Shown piece by piece: positions 17,378 to 26,116 of a stretch of 64,000 nucleotides of DNA. Below the pieces are notes generated by a model, which was not told where the DNA came from, made no database searches, and worked only from the letters and a program-made list of their open reading frames with translations. The stretch is taken from NCBI RefSeq assembly GCF_030818255.1, contig NZ_JAUTAG010000001.1:558001-622000 (forward strand), in the 5' to 3' direction. The number at the start of each line of letters is the position of its first letter. Position 1 is the stretch's first letter. The position numbers were made by a program, and so were the translations under genes. Source of the stretch: Microbacterium sp. SORGH_AS_0969 (lineage in GTDB: Bacteria; Actinomycetota; Actinomycetes; Actinomycetales; Microbacteriaceae).

Positions 17378-17913
17378 GGTTCCAGGGTGCCACTTCCGGC
17401 TATGTGCGTGATGGTGCGGTCGGCGGCATCCCAACGCCGAAGGCACGTCGCGCGCACGGGTAGCTCTCCTCCCCCGGCCGCGGACACGACCGTCAACGCC
17501 TCGGCAAGACGCTCGAGAGGAACGCGGCGCGCGAGAGTGACGTGGGGCGTCCATGCGCCCGGAGCGGTGTGATCGCCCTCGCCGATCGATCCCGCCTCGG
17601 CGTGGATGGCGGCGTGCAGGCGCAGCAGGGCCGCCGACGGAACGACCGAACGGGCGAGCACTCGGCTCCGTCCCAGGCCGAAAAGCACGGGAGCCCCGAG
17701 CGTCAGGCCCAGGGGCAGCCCGTCCTCGAACGTCGAACCGTCGATCTCGTTCAGGGAGGAGCGCACCAGCATCGTCACGTGCGGGCGATTGCTCGCGCCC
17801 GTGTGCTGCGCCTGACTGGGCAAGCCGGCCGCGAGCAGGGCGTCCCACTCGCGTCGCACCGCGGCATCCGATGATTCGTCGAAGGTGAGCTCGAGGCTCA
17901 CGACGGACTTCAT
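17371..17913 (-). CDS. 2H phosphoesterase / 2'-5' RNA ligase-like protein
   Basis: A 180-residue protein. It has the two H-x-T motifs that define the 2H superfamily, H45-V-T (RPHVTM) and H124-V-T (TPHVTLARR), at the usual distance. Members cleave or join 2',5' linkages or hydrolyse cyclic phosphates. It is the second gene of the DoxX - LigT-like - PPOX operon: an 8-bp gap to the DoxX stop and a 7-bp overlap with the next gene. Confidence 0.85.
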   Translation of the reverse strand: MKSVVSLELTFDESSDAAVRREWDALLAAGLPSQAQHTGASNRPHVTMLVRSSLNEIDGSTFEDGLPLGLTLGAPVLFGLGRSRVLARSVVPSAALLRLHAAIHAEAGSIGEGDHTAPGAWTPHVTLARRVPLERLAEALTVVSAAGGGELPVRATCLRRWDAADRTITHIAGSGTLEPC

Positions 17914-17920
17914 ACGTATG

Positions 17921-18298
17921 TCAGCGCGTAGACCACCACGCCGCGGCCACGAGCGCGGGCTGGAAGAACAGTCGCGTGAAGCGCTTGCGGTCCGTGTCGA
18001 GGCCGAACGCCGAGCGCCGCTTCCGCCATTGATCGATGTTGCCGGGGAAGATCGCGACGAAGAAGGCCGCGAGGGCCGCGCCGATCCGTCGGCGTTCCCG
18101 GGGAAGAGCGATCAGAGCGAGGCCGAAGCCCGCTTCGACGACCCCTGATGCCACGACCACCAGGTCGCGATCGAGGGGAAGCCGTTCCACGAGAGCGTCG
18201 GGCACCTGGGCCTGGAAGTCGCGACGCGCGAACGTGAGATGCGAGACCCCGGCGAGGATCATGGCCGCCGCAAGCGTCCACCGTATGAACGATTTCAT
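17921..18298 (-). CDS. DoxX-family membrane protein
   Basis: A 125-residue protein with four predicted membrane helices. It has N-terminal FIRWTLAAAMILAGVSHLTF and the conserved-type segment VASGVVEAGFGLALI, both typical of DoxX/DoxD-like proteins. The start MKSFIRW was chosen because the upstream frame has no hydrophobic or conserved content. It is the first gene of a three-gene operon. Function in actinobacteria is unclear; membrane redox roles have been proposed for the family. Confidence 0.85.
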   Translation of the reverse strand: MKSFIRWTLAAAMILAGVSHLTFARRDFQAQVPDALVERLPLDRDLVVVASGVVEAGFGLALIALPRERRRIGAALAAFFVAIFPGNIDQWRKRRSAFGLDTDRKRFTRLFFQPALVAAAWWSTR

Positions 18299-18466
18299 GA
18301 CCTCACCGTAGGCTCCGCCGCACACGTCGAGGGCGGGCTTGACGGGCGGGCGCACCGCAGGGCGAACCCGTCACCAGCGCCTACGCGAGGGGGTCGGTTC
18401 GCGCAACCCCCGGCCTCCGCCCGCAGGACGGCGTTTGACTGTGACCACCAGCGAGAGGAGGAGCGC

Positions 18467-18760
18467 GTGACCATCACGGAGATGCCGCCGGCGGCGACCG
18501 ATGACGCGGATGCCGACACCCTCCTCACCCGCGCCTCAGCGGGAGATCGAGACGCCTTCGGCGCGTTCTACGACCTCACGGCTCCCCGCATCCATGCCGT
18601 GCTTCTGGTCCTGACGCGGAATGCGACACGGTCCGCGCTTCTTCTCGAAGAGGTGTACATCGAGGCGTGGGAGCACGTCGTGGCGCGGGGCGTCCCGCGG
18701 TGCCCGGCGTGGCAGTGGGTGTCGCTGATCGCGCACCGTCGCGCCGTCGCTGCGGTCTGA
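18467..18760 (+). CDS. ECF sigma factor region 2 only (truncated)
   Basis: A 97-residue protein with a very strong site (GAGAGGAGGAGCGC) before GTG. Residues 18-95 match sigma-70 region 2 of ECF factors of the SigK type (LLTRASAGDRDAFGAFYDLT; EEVYIEAWEH; AWQWVSLIAHRRAV). The ORF stops right after region 2, and only 7 bp separate it from the next, convergent gene, so region 4 is absent. A lone region 2 could not read a -35 box. It is either a decayed sigma factor or a regulator that binds core RNAP. Confidence 0.75.
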   Translation: MTITEMPPAATDDADADTLLTRASAGDRDAFGAFYDLTAPRIHAVLLVLTRNATRSALLLEEVYIEAWEHVVARGVPRCPAWQWVSLIAHRRAVAAV

Positions 18761-18767
18761 CCCGGAC

Positions 18768-19091
18768 CTAGGCGGGCAGTGGGGCGGACCGTTCCGTCGC
18801 ACCGATGTCGACGGTCAGTCCGCCGGACGAGTTCGCCGAGTTGGCGTACGCCTGGAGCAGAGACGGATCCAGCATCTCGGGCTCACTATCGCCGAAGACG
18901 AAACGCAGCGGGATCGAGGGCTGGAGCCAGATCGTGCTCCGTCCCACGGTCTCGCCTTCGGGATGCCGCCACGAGAGGGTGAAGCTCTCCCCCCGTCGGA
19001 GCTTCGTCGCGATCACGACTTTGACGTGCGCCAACACGCGGTCCGGCATCTGGATGGGGTCCGCGGAGGACCCGTAGAACAAGGAGCCCAT
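18768..19091 (-). CDS. DUF7882-type small protein, copy 2
   Basis: A 107-residue protein. It shares LFYGSSADPIQ-type N-terminus, the block VLAHVKVVIATKLRRGESF, and WLQPSIPLRFVF with copy 1 (2851-3222), so they are close paralogues. It lacks copy 1's Ala/Pro tail. It is divergent from a MarR gene, as in copy 1, with about 190 bp of unusually A/T-rich sequence between. The ribosome binding site region is GGAAGGAGGCCCGCG before ATG. Function unknown. Confidence 0.83.
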   Translation of the reverse strand: MGSLFYGSSADPIQMPDRVLAHVKVVIATKLRRGESFTLSWRHPEGETVGRSTIWLQPSIPLRFVFGDSEPEMLDPSLLQAYANSANSSGGLTVDIGATERSAPLPA

Positions 19092-19116
19092 CGCGGGCCT
19101 CCTTCCGGAGTTCGTC

Positions 19117-19135
19117 GTAACAAAAATTTTACTAG
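19117..19135. promoter_or_regulatory. candidate MarR operator element
   Basis: GTAAC, then a 7-nt A/T spacer, then TTACTAG. The same two half-elements are directly joined upstream of DUF7882 copy 1 (3251-3262). Related TTACCTAACTAG lies at 19234-19245 and overlaps a TAGACT box (19243-19248) before the MarR gene. Inferred from shared sequence only. Confidence 0.4.
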
Positions 19136-19281
19136 ATTCCCTAACTATCTCCTAGTGCGAAGAGTGATTTTTCCACGTCCCGAAATGAACTATCCGCTAT
19201 CCCGCGAGATCCATAGGCATGCGTGATTCTCGTTTACCTAACTAGACTGTGCGATCGGGCGGTCCGGGCGACAGGAGAACG

Positions 19282-19737
19282 ATGACAATCGTGGAGAACG
19301 ACGACCCTTCGACGGTTGCCGCCCGCGCCGTCGAGCGTCTGCGCCTGGCCGAGGCACGCCTCGCCCGTCGACGCCAGACCGGTTGCGGCCCGAGCGAGAA
19401 CGCCCGGGCAGCGATGAGGTTGATCCTCGAGCGCGCCGATGACGGACAGACGGTGACGCCGACGGAGATCGCTCAGGCGCTCGGGGTGTCGACCGCATCG
19501 GTGACAGGGATGCTCGACCGGCTCCACGCCGGCGGCCTGATCGGGTTCATCGCGAACCCGGACGACCGGCGCAGCAAGTTCGTCGTGCCCTTCGATCGAT
19601 CAGTCGACGCCGACGCCATCGATCCCGTCACCGCGCGAATCCGAGAGTTCGCTCTCACTCTCCCGGCGGACGCGGCCGACCACATCGCGACGTTCCTCGA
19701 CCAGGTGCGCGAGGTCGTCGACGCCGAATGCCGCTGA
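19282..19737 (+). CDS. MarR-family transcriptional regulator
   Basis: A 151-residue protein; ATG follows ACAGGAGAACG. The winged helix at about residues 50-105 has TEIAQALGVSTASVTGMLDRL and the wing PDDRRSKFVV, close in form to the regulator at 3315 (LARYLGISTASMTALLDRL). It is divergent from DUF7882 copy 2 and convergent with copy 3, so it is flanked by two family members. It probably autoregulates and controls both. Confidence 0.88.
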   Translation: MTIVENDDPSTVAARAVERLRLAEARLARRRQTGCGPSENARAAMRLILERADDGQTVTPTEIAQALGVSTASVTGMLDRLHAGGLIGFIANPDDRRSKFVVPFDRSVDADAIDPVTARIREFALTLPADAADHIATFLDQVREVVDAECR

Positions 19738-19741
19738 AGCG

Positions 19742-20086
19742 CTAGGCCGAGCGAGCCTCGGGCGAATCCGGCTCCGGTTCGGCTATCACCGTCAATCCGT
19801 TCGCCGAGCTCGCTTCATGCATGAGCTCGTCGATCCAGCGGCGGTTCAGCTGCGGCGCTCGACTGCCGTAGAAGTGGAAGACGAGCGGAATCGACGGGTG
19901 AATCCACAGCGTCCGCGTCCCGCTTCCGTCCCCGACCGGGAAATGGAACATGAAAGGCTCTCCGCGGCGCAGCTTGTTCATGAACACCATGCGCAAGTGG
20001 GAAAGCGTTCGGTCCTCGATGTCGAAGGAATGACCCAACGCGTTGTAAACCAGTTTTCCCACGAATAAAGAGTACATGTCGACCAT
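19742..20086 (-). CDS. DUF7882-type small protein, copy 3 (divergent member)
   Basis: A 114-residue protein. It keeps the family layout (LSHLRMVFMNKLRRGEPFMF and WIHPSIPLVFHF) but differs clearly from copies 1 and 2. It is convergent with the MarR gene; the two stops are about 4 bp apart. Start is uncertain: ATG 20086 follows a TAATTAAT stretch, and an in-frame ATG at 20077 is possible. Neither has a good ribosome binding site. Confidence 0.75.
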   Translation of the reverse strand: MVDMYSLFVGKLVYNALGHSFDIEDRTLSHLRMVFMNKLRRGEPFMFHFPVGDGSGTRTLWIHPSIPLVFHFYGSRAPQLNRRWIDELMHEASSANGLTVIAEPEPDSPEARSA

Positions 20087-20149
20087 TGATTAATTACCCG
20101 CGACGGAACGCCGCCCTCACCGAACCGATGCTCGGATAGAGTCCACTGC

Positions 20150-21175
20150 GTGGGGAGAGCGCATCGTCCGAGCCGGCAGCGCCGTCGCATTCCTCGGGTC
20201 GTTTTCCTGGTGGGTGCCGTGGTGTTCGTCGTCGCGCTCATCGCCGCGATAGCCGTCGTCGGGAACCTGGTGTCCTCGCTTTTCCAGACCCTCGCCGCCC
20301 GTCCGCCCGCCGTCGACACCCGCATCGTCGCTCCGGACGAATCGAAGGCCGCGAAAGCCGCCGGCGATGCCTCGGCCACGCCCGACGAAGCCGCCGCCGC
20401 GACGTGGCTCGCCGCTCAGCCCACGACATATTGGCTGACCCCCGAGATCGACCCCGTCGACGAGGTCTGGGACCGCGTCGCTCATCTCGCCTCCGAGGCT
20501 CGGGATCAGGATGCCGCCCTCTCCGTCGCCGTCTATGGGCTGCCGGACCGCGACTGCGGGAATCACTCGGCCGGTGGACTGGACCCCGACTCCTACCGCG
20601 ACTGGACCGCGCGGATCGGCGATGCGCTTCGCAACGCACCCGACGTGCAGAAGATCGTGATCCTCGAGCCCGACAGCATCGCGTTGTCGTCCTCGTGCGG
20701 TTCTCCCGCGGATCGCGCGGGCTACCTCAAGACCGCCGTCGAGAACGTCCGCGGGACGAACACGTGGATTTACCTCGATGGCGGCCACTCCGCGTGGCAT
20801 CCGGTCGACGAGATGGCCTCGCTGATCTCGGCCACGGGCCTCATCGGCGACGTGCGCGGGGTGGCGCTGAACGTGTCGAATTACCAGGACACCGCGGCGG
20901 AGTTCGCCTATGCGCACGCCCTGTCCGAGCGACTCGGGGGGACGCACGCGGTGATCGACACGTCGCGCAACGGTGCCGGCCCGGCCGGTTCCGAGTGGTG
21001 CAACCCTGCCGGACGGCTCGTCGGGCCGGCAGGCGGCTCCTTCGGCGACGGAGTCGTCGACACGACGCTGTGGATCAAGCCCCCCGGCGAAAGCGACGGC
21101 GAGTGCAACGGAGGACCTCCCGCGGGAACCTGGTGGCCCGCCGCCGCGGTCGAACTCACGCGCGAGAGCCGCTGA
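20150..21175 (+). CDS. glycoside hydrolase family 6 (endoglucanase/cellobiohydrolase)
   Basis: A 341-residue protein with one N-terminal membrane helix (about 16-40), so it is membrane-anchored or secreted. GH6 signatures are clear: LPDRDCGN (Asp135, Cys136), LEPDSI with the probable catalytic acid Asp175, Cys183 as disulfide partner, and LWIKPPGESDG near the C-terminus. It hydrolyses beta-1,4-glucan. The GTG start lies 7 nt after TAGAGT, suggesting a leaderless mRNA. Its place before a response regulator and a cellulose-synthase-like GT2 suggests a role in glycan production or turnover. Confidence 0.93.
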   Translation: MGRAHRPSRQRRRIPRVVFLVGAVVFVVALIAAIAVVGNLVSSLFQTLAARPPAVDTRIVAPDESKAAKAAGDASATPDEAAAATWLAAQPTTYWLTPEIDPVDEVWDRVAHLASEARDQDAALSVAVYGLPDRDCGNHSAGGLDPDSYRDWTARIGDALRNAPDVQKIVILEPDSIALSSSCGSPADRAGYLKTAVENVRGTNTWIYLDGGHSAWHPVDEMASLISATGLIGDVRGVALNVSNYQDTAAEFAYAHALSERLGGTHAVIDTSRNGAGPAGSEWCNPAGRLVGPAGGSFGDGVVDTTLWIKPPGESDGECNGGPPAGTWWPAAAVELTRESR

Positions 21176-21310
21176 CACCACGCGTCGAACAGTCCCCGCG
21201 CCGCCCAGGGGTTCGCGAAAGTGTGTAAAGATGTGGCTCGGTCCGTGTGGCCGCCGCGTCTCGGGGGAGAACGCGGGCACGTTTTCGTGCGAACCAGAAG
21301 AGTGGGTGCG

Positions 21311-22285
21311 ATGAGCGACAGCACGGAGATGCTGAAGACGGCCGTGATCGTGGAAGACGATCCGGATATCCGTCATCTCCTCGTCGAGGTCTTGGAAGCG
21401 GCCGGTTTCTCGACGGTCTCCGTCGGCAACGGCATCGACGGGGTTCGCGCCGTCATCGCCTATCAGCCCCTCATCACCACTCTCGACGTCAACATGCCGG
21501 GCATCGACGGCTTCGAAGCCGCGCGACGGATCCGGGCGCAGAGCGACACGTACATCATCATGCTGACCGGGCTCGAGGAGGAGGCCGACGTCGTCCTCGG
21601 ACTCGGCGCCGGTGCCGACGAGTACGTCGTGAAACCGTTCCGACCGCGCGAGCTGCGCGCGCGCATCGAGGCGCTTCTGCGCCGGCCCCGCGCCGGCGGG
21701 ACCGCTGGTGCCGCCCCGCGACAGGACAGCGTGGGCCCGTCCTTCCCGGCTGCACGCCCGGCCGAACAGCAGGCACCCGCTGCCGTCCCACCGACGGCTC
21801 CCCCACCCGCCGCGACGAGCGTCCCCGTCGTCGTTCCCTCATCCCAGGGCCCGGAGCCCCGGGAACACGCCGGCGCGGAACTCGCGACGCGCCCGTCGTC
21901 CGACGTCGTCGCCCGATCGAACAACGCCGTCACCCCTGGCGGCGGCCCCTGGATCGTGCACCGCGACCTCCAGCTCGACCCCGACAGCCGGATCGTGCTC
22001 GTCGGCGGCGACGAACTGGAGCTGACGCGCACCGAGTTCGACCTCCTGGCGACGCTCATGGAGTCGAAGCGACGCGTGCGGAGCAAGGCCGACCTCACGC
22101 TGGTTCTCCGAGGCGAGTCCTACGTGACCAGCTACTTCGTCGGTGAGGCCGACAAGCGGGCGATCGAGGCGCACATGACCAACCTCCGTCGCAAGCTCGG
22201 CGACAACCCCGCGAACCCGCGCTACATCGAAACGGTCCGCGGGGTGGGGTATCGCCTCACGTCCGAGTTGATGGCCGCTCCCTGA
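21311..22285 (+). CDS. OmpR/PhoB-family response regulator
   Basis: A 324-residue protein. The receiver domain (about 8-125) has acidic pair E15-D16, phospho-acceptor Asp59 (TTLDVNMPGIDG), Thr86 and Lys108. A Pro/Ala-rich linker of roughly 100 residues follows (about 126-225), much longer than usual. The C-terminal winged helix (about 225-320) ends in the typical TVRGVGYRL. No kinase is adjacent; the histidine kinase at 26117 is the nearest candidate partner. Confidence 0.92.
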   Translation: MSDSTEMLKTAVIVEDDPDIRHLLVEVLEAAGFSTVSVGNGIDGVRAVIAYQPLITTLDVNMPGIDGFEAARRIRAQSDTYIIMLTGLEEEADVVLGLGAGADEYVVKPFRPRELRARIEALLRRPRAGGTAGAAPRQDSVGPSFPAARPAEQQAPAAVPPTAPPPAATSVPVVVPSSQGPEPREHAGAELATRPSSDVVARSNNAVTPGGGPWIVHRDLQLDPDSRIVLVGGDELELTRTEFDLLATLMESKRRVRSKADLTLVLRGESYVTSYFVGEADKRAIEAHMTNLRRKLGDNPANPRYIETVRGVGYRLTSELMAAP

Positions 22286-22309
22286 TCCTTCGCCCCTCCG
22301 ACGGATACA

Positions 22310-22347
22310 ACGGATGCCTCGACCCTCCCCAGGGCCGAGGCATCCGT
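22310..22347. terminator. bidirectional terminator
   Basis: ACGGATGCCTCG pairs perfectly with CGAGGCATCCGT (12 bp), followed by GTTTT on the plus strand. It lies between the converging response regulator and GT2 genes. The stem contains GGATGCC, a heptamer that is common across this window. Confidence 0.8.
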
Positions 22348-22388
22348 GTTTTCTGACGCGTTCGGGTCGCGATCAGATCGGGTGTCCG

Positions 22389-23864
22389 TCACACCTTGAA
22401 GCCGTGGTGACGACGGACGAGCTTGGAGAACATCAGGAGGGTCTGCAGAACGGTGACGACACCGACGATCGGCCACCCGATCCACAGGATCGACGACTGC
22501 ACCATGGGGCCGACCATGACCCAGATCACGGCGAGCGCGACGGCGACGGCGAGGAGCACGACCATCGGGGCCCAGTGGCCGAGTCCGCCACCGCGTTCGG
22601 CCTTGGCCTGCATCGCCCAGTTGTCGACCTTCTTGCGGGACAGGAAGCGCGTCCACGAGCGGACGAAGTGGCTGATGCGAATCCACATGAAGATCTCGGC
22701 CGGGAAGAAGAGCACGGCGAACAGGATGTCCCGACGGTTGACGGCCTTCATCGTGCGGGCGATGCGCAGGTTCAGCAGCATGGCGATCACGGGCGGGATG
22801 AGCCACAGCGGCGAGAAGACGAACGCGCCGATCGAGAGCGATCCCGCGAGCAGGGTGAGGAACGCGACGCGGACGAACAGGTTCGTCAGCATGCCGAAGT
22901 TCTCGAACCACCGCAGGCGCAGGTTGGGGTGGAAGGGCTGGCCCTTGGTGTCACCGCGCTGGCCAGGCCACATCAGCTCGATCGCGCCGTACGTCCACTT
23001 CACCTGCTGGGCGTCGTACCCGGAGAGCGTGGTCATGCCACCCACGTCGGCGCGGGCGTACGGGCTGATCTTGGTCAGGTAGCCGGCGCTCTTGATCTGC
23101 AGCGAGAGGAGCGAGTCCTCGACCTCCGAGTCCTTGACCCACGGGGTGACCTGGTGGTTCTGCTTCATCGCGTCGCGGAGCGCGTTGGTCGAGAAGATCG
23201 AGAACTGCCCGCCGAGCACGGCCATGTTGCGTCCACGGAGCATGTTCTGCAGGTTGAAGGCCGCGAACTGCGTGCGCTGCCCGGCGGTGAGGAACTTGGC
23301 CACCACTCCCTTGATGGGGCGGTCGTCGATCGTGTAGATCGCCGAGATACCACCGATGCGGGAGTCGGAGACGGCCTCGGTCTCGAGGTACTCGACGGCT
23401 TTGCTGTCGGCGATGGTGTCGCCGTCGACGCCCAGGAGGTAGTCATAGCCCTCGACGAGCGAGTACCCGTAGTTGAGCGCACCGACCTTCTTGTCGGGGT
23501 TCTTGCCGATGTCGTGGACGAACACCTCGGTGAACTGCTCGCCGAGATCGGTGACGACCTCGTGCGGGCCGCTGTATTCGGAGGCGATCTTGACGGTGTT
23601 GTCGGACGTGTTGTTCACCACGACATGGATGACATCGGGCACGCGGGTCTGACCGAGAAGCGCCTCGATCACGGCGGCGATCGACTCCTCCTCGTTGTAC
23701 GCGGGGATGACACAGCCGATCGTCGAGCGGTGGACCGAGGTGTTCTCGAGCACCGCCGCGAAGTCGTCGGCGAAGCCGTGCTCCGAGGCCGCCCCGCCGT
23801 TCACGTCGTCGGACGTGTAGGCGAGTGCCTTGGTGTGAGGGGCGAAGCTGCGCGCATCGGTCAT
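22389..23864 (-). CDS. cellulose/hyaluronan-synthase-like glycosyltransferase family 2
   Basis: A 491-residue processive GT2. The N-terminal cytoplasmic part is about 45 residues. The GT-A domain has VIPAYNEEESI, the metal-binding DGD (147-149), the catalytic-type ED pair in DSEVEDSLL, and QQVKW (286-290), where the usual QxxRW has Lys for Arg. Four or more C-terminal membrane helices follow. Start MTDARSF follows ACGGAAAGACACCGCC. It probably makes a beta-linked polysaccharide. The nearby GH6 enzyme supports a glucan-like product, but the sugar is unknown. Confidence 0.9.
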   Translation of the reverse strand: MTDARSFAPHTKALAYTSDDVNGGAASEHGFADDFAAVLENTSVHRSTIGCVIPAYNEEESIAAVIEALLGQTRVPDVIHVVVNNTSDNTVKIASEYSGPHEVVTDLGEQFTEVFVHDIGKNPDKKVGALNYGYSLVEGYDYLLGVDGDTIADSKAVEYLETEAVSDSRIGGISAIYTIDDRPIKGVVAKFLTAGQRTQFAAFNLQNMLRGRNMAVLGGQFSIFSTNALRDAMKQNHQVTPWVKDSEVEDSLLSLQIKSAGYLTKISPYARADVGGMTTLSGYDAQQVKWTYGAIELMWPGQRGDTKGQPFHPNLRLRWFENFGMLTNLFVRVAFLTLLAGSLSIGAFVFSPLWLIPPVIAMLLNLRIARTMKAVNRRDILFAVLFFPAEIFMWIRISHFVRSWTRFLSRKKVDNWAMQAKAERGGGLGHWAPMVVLLAVAVALAVIWVMVGPMVQSSILWIGWPIVGVVTVLQTLLMFSKLVRRHHGFKV

Positions 23865-24013
23865 GGCGGTGTCTTTCCGTTTCGGAGGGGTGGCGTGTCG
23901 GCCATGTCCCACTCTGGTAGGTTCACCGCAAGACGCCAGCCGGGATCCGGCATCGTCCCCGCAAGATTCCCTCAAGATCCGCTCAGGGGAGCAGGAGCAG
24001 AAAGCGCCCGCCG

Positions 24014-25087
24014 ATGGCTGTCCTCGACCTCATCGCCGCCATCGCCGCCGCCGCTCTCTCCGTGACCGTGCTCTTCCTTGCCCACGGCCGTCACGGAGAC
24101 GATCGCGGAGGGCCGCGTGCCGAGCTGGTGCGCTACTTCGGGATCGCCGCACTGGCCGCGCTCGCGTGCGCTTTCCTGAACGTCCTCGAGGAGATGGGCG
24201 GTGGCACGTTCGCCGCCGCCGTCGGTAACGCCACGAACGTCTTCGCCCCGGCGCTGGCGTGGGCGGGACTCCGACGCCTCAACGCCCGACCCGCGATCGG
24301 TGCGATCACCGCGGGCGCCGGCGCCATTCTCATGCTCGGCGTGACGTACGTCATGCCGCTCGACGACGCCATCCTCTGGAAGACCTTCGGCATCGCCGCC
24401 TTCAGCACTCTGGCCGCGATGGAGGCGCGCCGCGCACCGATCAGCGCGATCCGCGGGACATCGCTTCTCGCCGGATCCCTCGCGGTCTTCGCCGCGTACA
24501 ACGCGAGCCGCCTGGTCGTCGCCGGGGCGACGGGGATCAACTCACCGCTCTGGGAGAAGGTCAGTTCCGCAGAGCTCACCTCGGTCGTGAGTGCGCTCAC
24601 CATCTGCGCCGCCACCATCGCCACCCTCCAGATGGGCCGGCAACTCGACGACGACCCTGCCCCCGGGACGCGAGCGCACGACCGCGGGGCACTTCGACGC
24701 GAGGCCCACGATCTGTTGGAAGAACATTCGGCCATCGACGTGGTCGTCGTGCGCATTCCCGAAATCGACCTCATACGGGCCGCCCACAGCAACGAGCGCG
24801 CCGAGCAGATGCTCACCGCCCTCGTGGATGCCGCCCGCGGGACGCTGTCCGCGGTCGGCGCGGGGGTGCCCGCGCGCGACACCGTCTTCTTCCTGCTCCC
24901 GGCGAGCGCGGAGGTCGCTCGGGTCGAGCAGTCCGTCCGCGACGCGTTCGCCACGGCGATGCCGCTGATCGGGTACGACGACACCCCCGATCTCTTCTTC
25001 GAGCATCACCGGGTCGGTGATGTCGACGGGGTCTCGATGCTCATGGAGAGCCGCCGCCTCCGACCGCGTCAGCCTCTCCCCCACTGA
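24014..25087 (+). CDS. multi-helix membrane protein with degenerate GGDEF-like domain, copy A
   Basis: A 357-residue protein. The first 215 or so residues form about seven membrane helices. The C-terminal cytoplasmic domain (about 225-340) has the alternating beta-alpha pattern of a diguanylate cyclase (DVVVVRIPEIDLIRAAHSNE; FFLLPASAEVARVEQSVRDA), but no GGDEF signature is present, so it should be inactive as a cyclase. The same organisation is seen at 27781-28899. Each faces a convergent lipoprotein gene. It may be a nucleotide or signal sensor. Confidence 0.65.
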   Translation: MAVLDLIAAIAAAALSVTVLFLAHGRHGDDRGGPRAELVRYFGIAALAALACAFLNVLEEMGGGTFAAAVGNATNVFAPALAWAGLRRLNARPAIGAITAGAGAILMLGVTYVMPLDDAILWKTFGIAAFSTLAAMEARRAPISAIRGTSLLAGSLAVFAAYNASRLVVAGATGINSPLWEKVSSAELTSVVSALTICAATIATLQMGRQLDDDPAPGTRAHDRGALRREAHDLLEEHSAIDVVVVRIPEIDLIRAAHSNERAEQMLTALVDAARGTLSAVGAGVPARDTVFFLLPASAEVARVEQSVRDAFATAMPLIGYDDTPDLFFEHHRVGDVDGVSMLMESRRLRPRQPLPH

Positions 25088-25141
25088 CATCGGGGGAGCA
25101 TGGCAGGGAGGGCGCCGTGCCGAACGAGCGTCGAGGCCGGG

Positions 25142-25942
25142 TCAGCCCTGATCGGTCGTCTGACCCCATCCGGGCGCGCGTCCGTTGGTGTCGGTGGTGG
25201 TGCTCTGCGGCGTCGTCTGGGTGCTGTCGACGGGATAGATCGCGATGGGGAGGTATTGGTAGACGGTCTGCTGGCTGAACGACGAGTCGGTGTTGGCCGT
25301 TCCCTCGACCGCGACGCTCAGCGCGAACTCGAGAGTGATCCCGTACGTGTCGTTCGGTAGTTGACGGATCGAGGTGGTGGGCACCAGCAGCCCGCCCTGG
25401 AAGCTGTTGAGGAGCAGTCCGCGGTCGGATCGAAGCGTGTCCGACGGCACGAGGGTGCGCGGATCGGCGCTGAACTGGAACGGGTTCGACACCTGTCCCC
25501 CGGTCTGGGCGGTCTGCGACGTGATCGAGACCGAGGAGAGGTAGACGCGGCGCTTCTGCGTCAGCACGGCCTTCTCATCGACGCGGTGATCGTAGACGTT
25601 GACCGCGAAGCCGAGCTGCTTCTCGTTGGTGGGTGTCCACTCCATCGTGCGCTTGGGGTCCACGGCCCAGACGTCCAGCCGGAGCTCCAGACCATCTTCA
25701 ACCTCGGACGACAGGGTCACCGAGCCGTCGTAGGTGAAGCGCGAGTCGAACGGCATGCTGGTCGACGCCGCTTGCGGGGCGGTCGTCGGCACGACCACCG
25801 ACTGATTCGTCGACGAGTGGCCCTGGAAGGCGTTGAACGCGTCGATGACCTGAGTGCACCCACTGAGGGTGATCGGTCCGACGACGAGCGCGGAAGTGAT
25901 CGCGAGCACGCGCAGAGCGCGTCGGCGAGAGGTCGAGGTCAC
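25142..25942 (-). CDS. lipoprotein, copy A of a paired family
   Basis: A 266-residue protein. The GTG start follows AGGAGACACCC. A lipobox L-S-G-C with Cys29 marks it as a lipoprotein. The mature part holds W-T-P-T-N-E-K (near 108), V-Y-L-S-S-V-S-I and an extended-strand segment YGITLEFALSVAVEG. These line up in order with W-T-P-T-A, V-Y-L-Q-R-A-T-M and TFVTLQFTYEYLVQA of the lipoprotein at 28901-29527, so the two are paralogues. It is convergent with membrane protein copy A. Function unknown. Confidence 0.8.
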   Translation of the reverse strand: MTSTSRRRALRVLAITSALVVGPITLSGCTQVIDAFNAFQGHSSTNQSVVVPTTAPQAASTSMPFDSRFTYDGSVTLSSEVEDGLELRLDVWAVDPKRTMEWTPTNEKQLGFAVNVYDHRVDEKAVLTQKRRVYLSSVSITSQTAQTGGQVSNPFQFSADPRTLVPSDTLRSDRGLLLNSFQGGLLVPTTSIRQLPNDTYGITLEFALSVAVEGTANTDSSFSQQTVYQYLPIAIYPVDSTQTTPQSTTTDTNGRAPGWGQTTDQG

Positions 25943-26116
25943 GGGTGTCTCCTGAGGGAGGGCGCTGGCGCGCAAAGGTCGATAAACGACCATCACACTG
26001 CGGGATGCAGGCCTCAGGGGGAGTCTGACCGGACGACGTGCCCCGGTGGGCACAAACGGCGAGCAGAGACAGGATGGCGCGCAGAAGACTACACCACCGT
26101 CGATACACTCGAAGAC

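Noticed and set aside
25361..26116. N-terminal extension of the histidine kinase frame
   Set aside because: Antisense to the lipoprotein gene; the kinase starts at 26117, 7 nt after TACACT.
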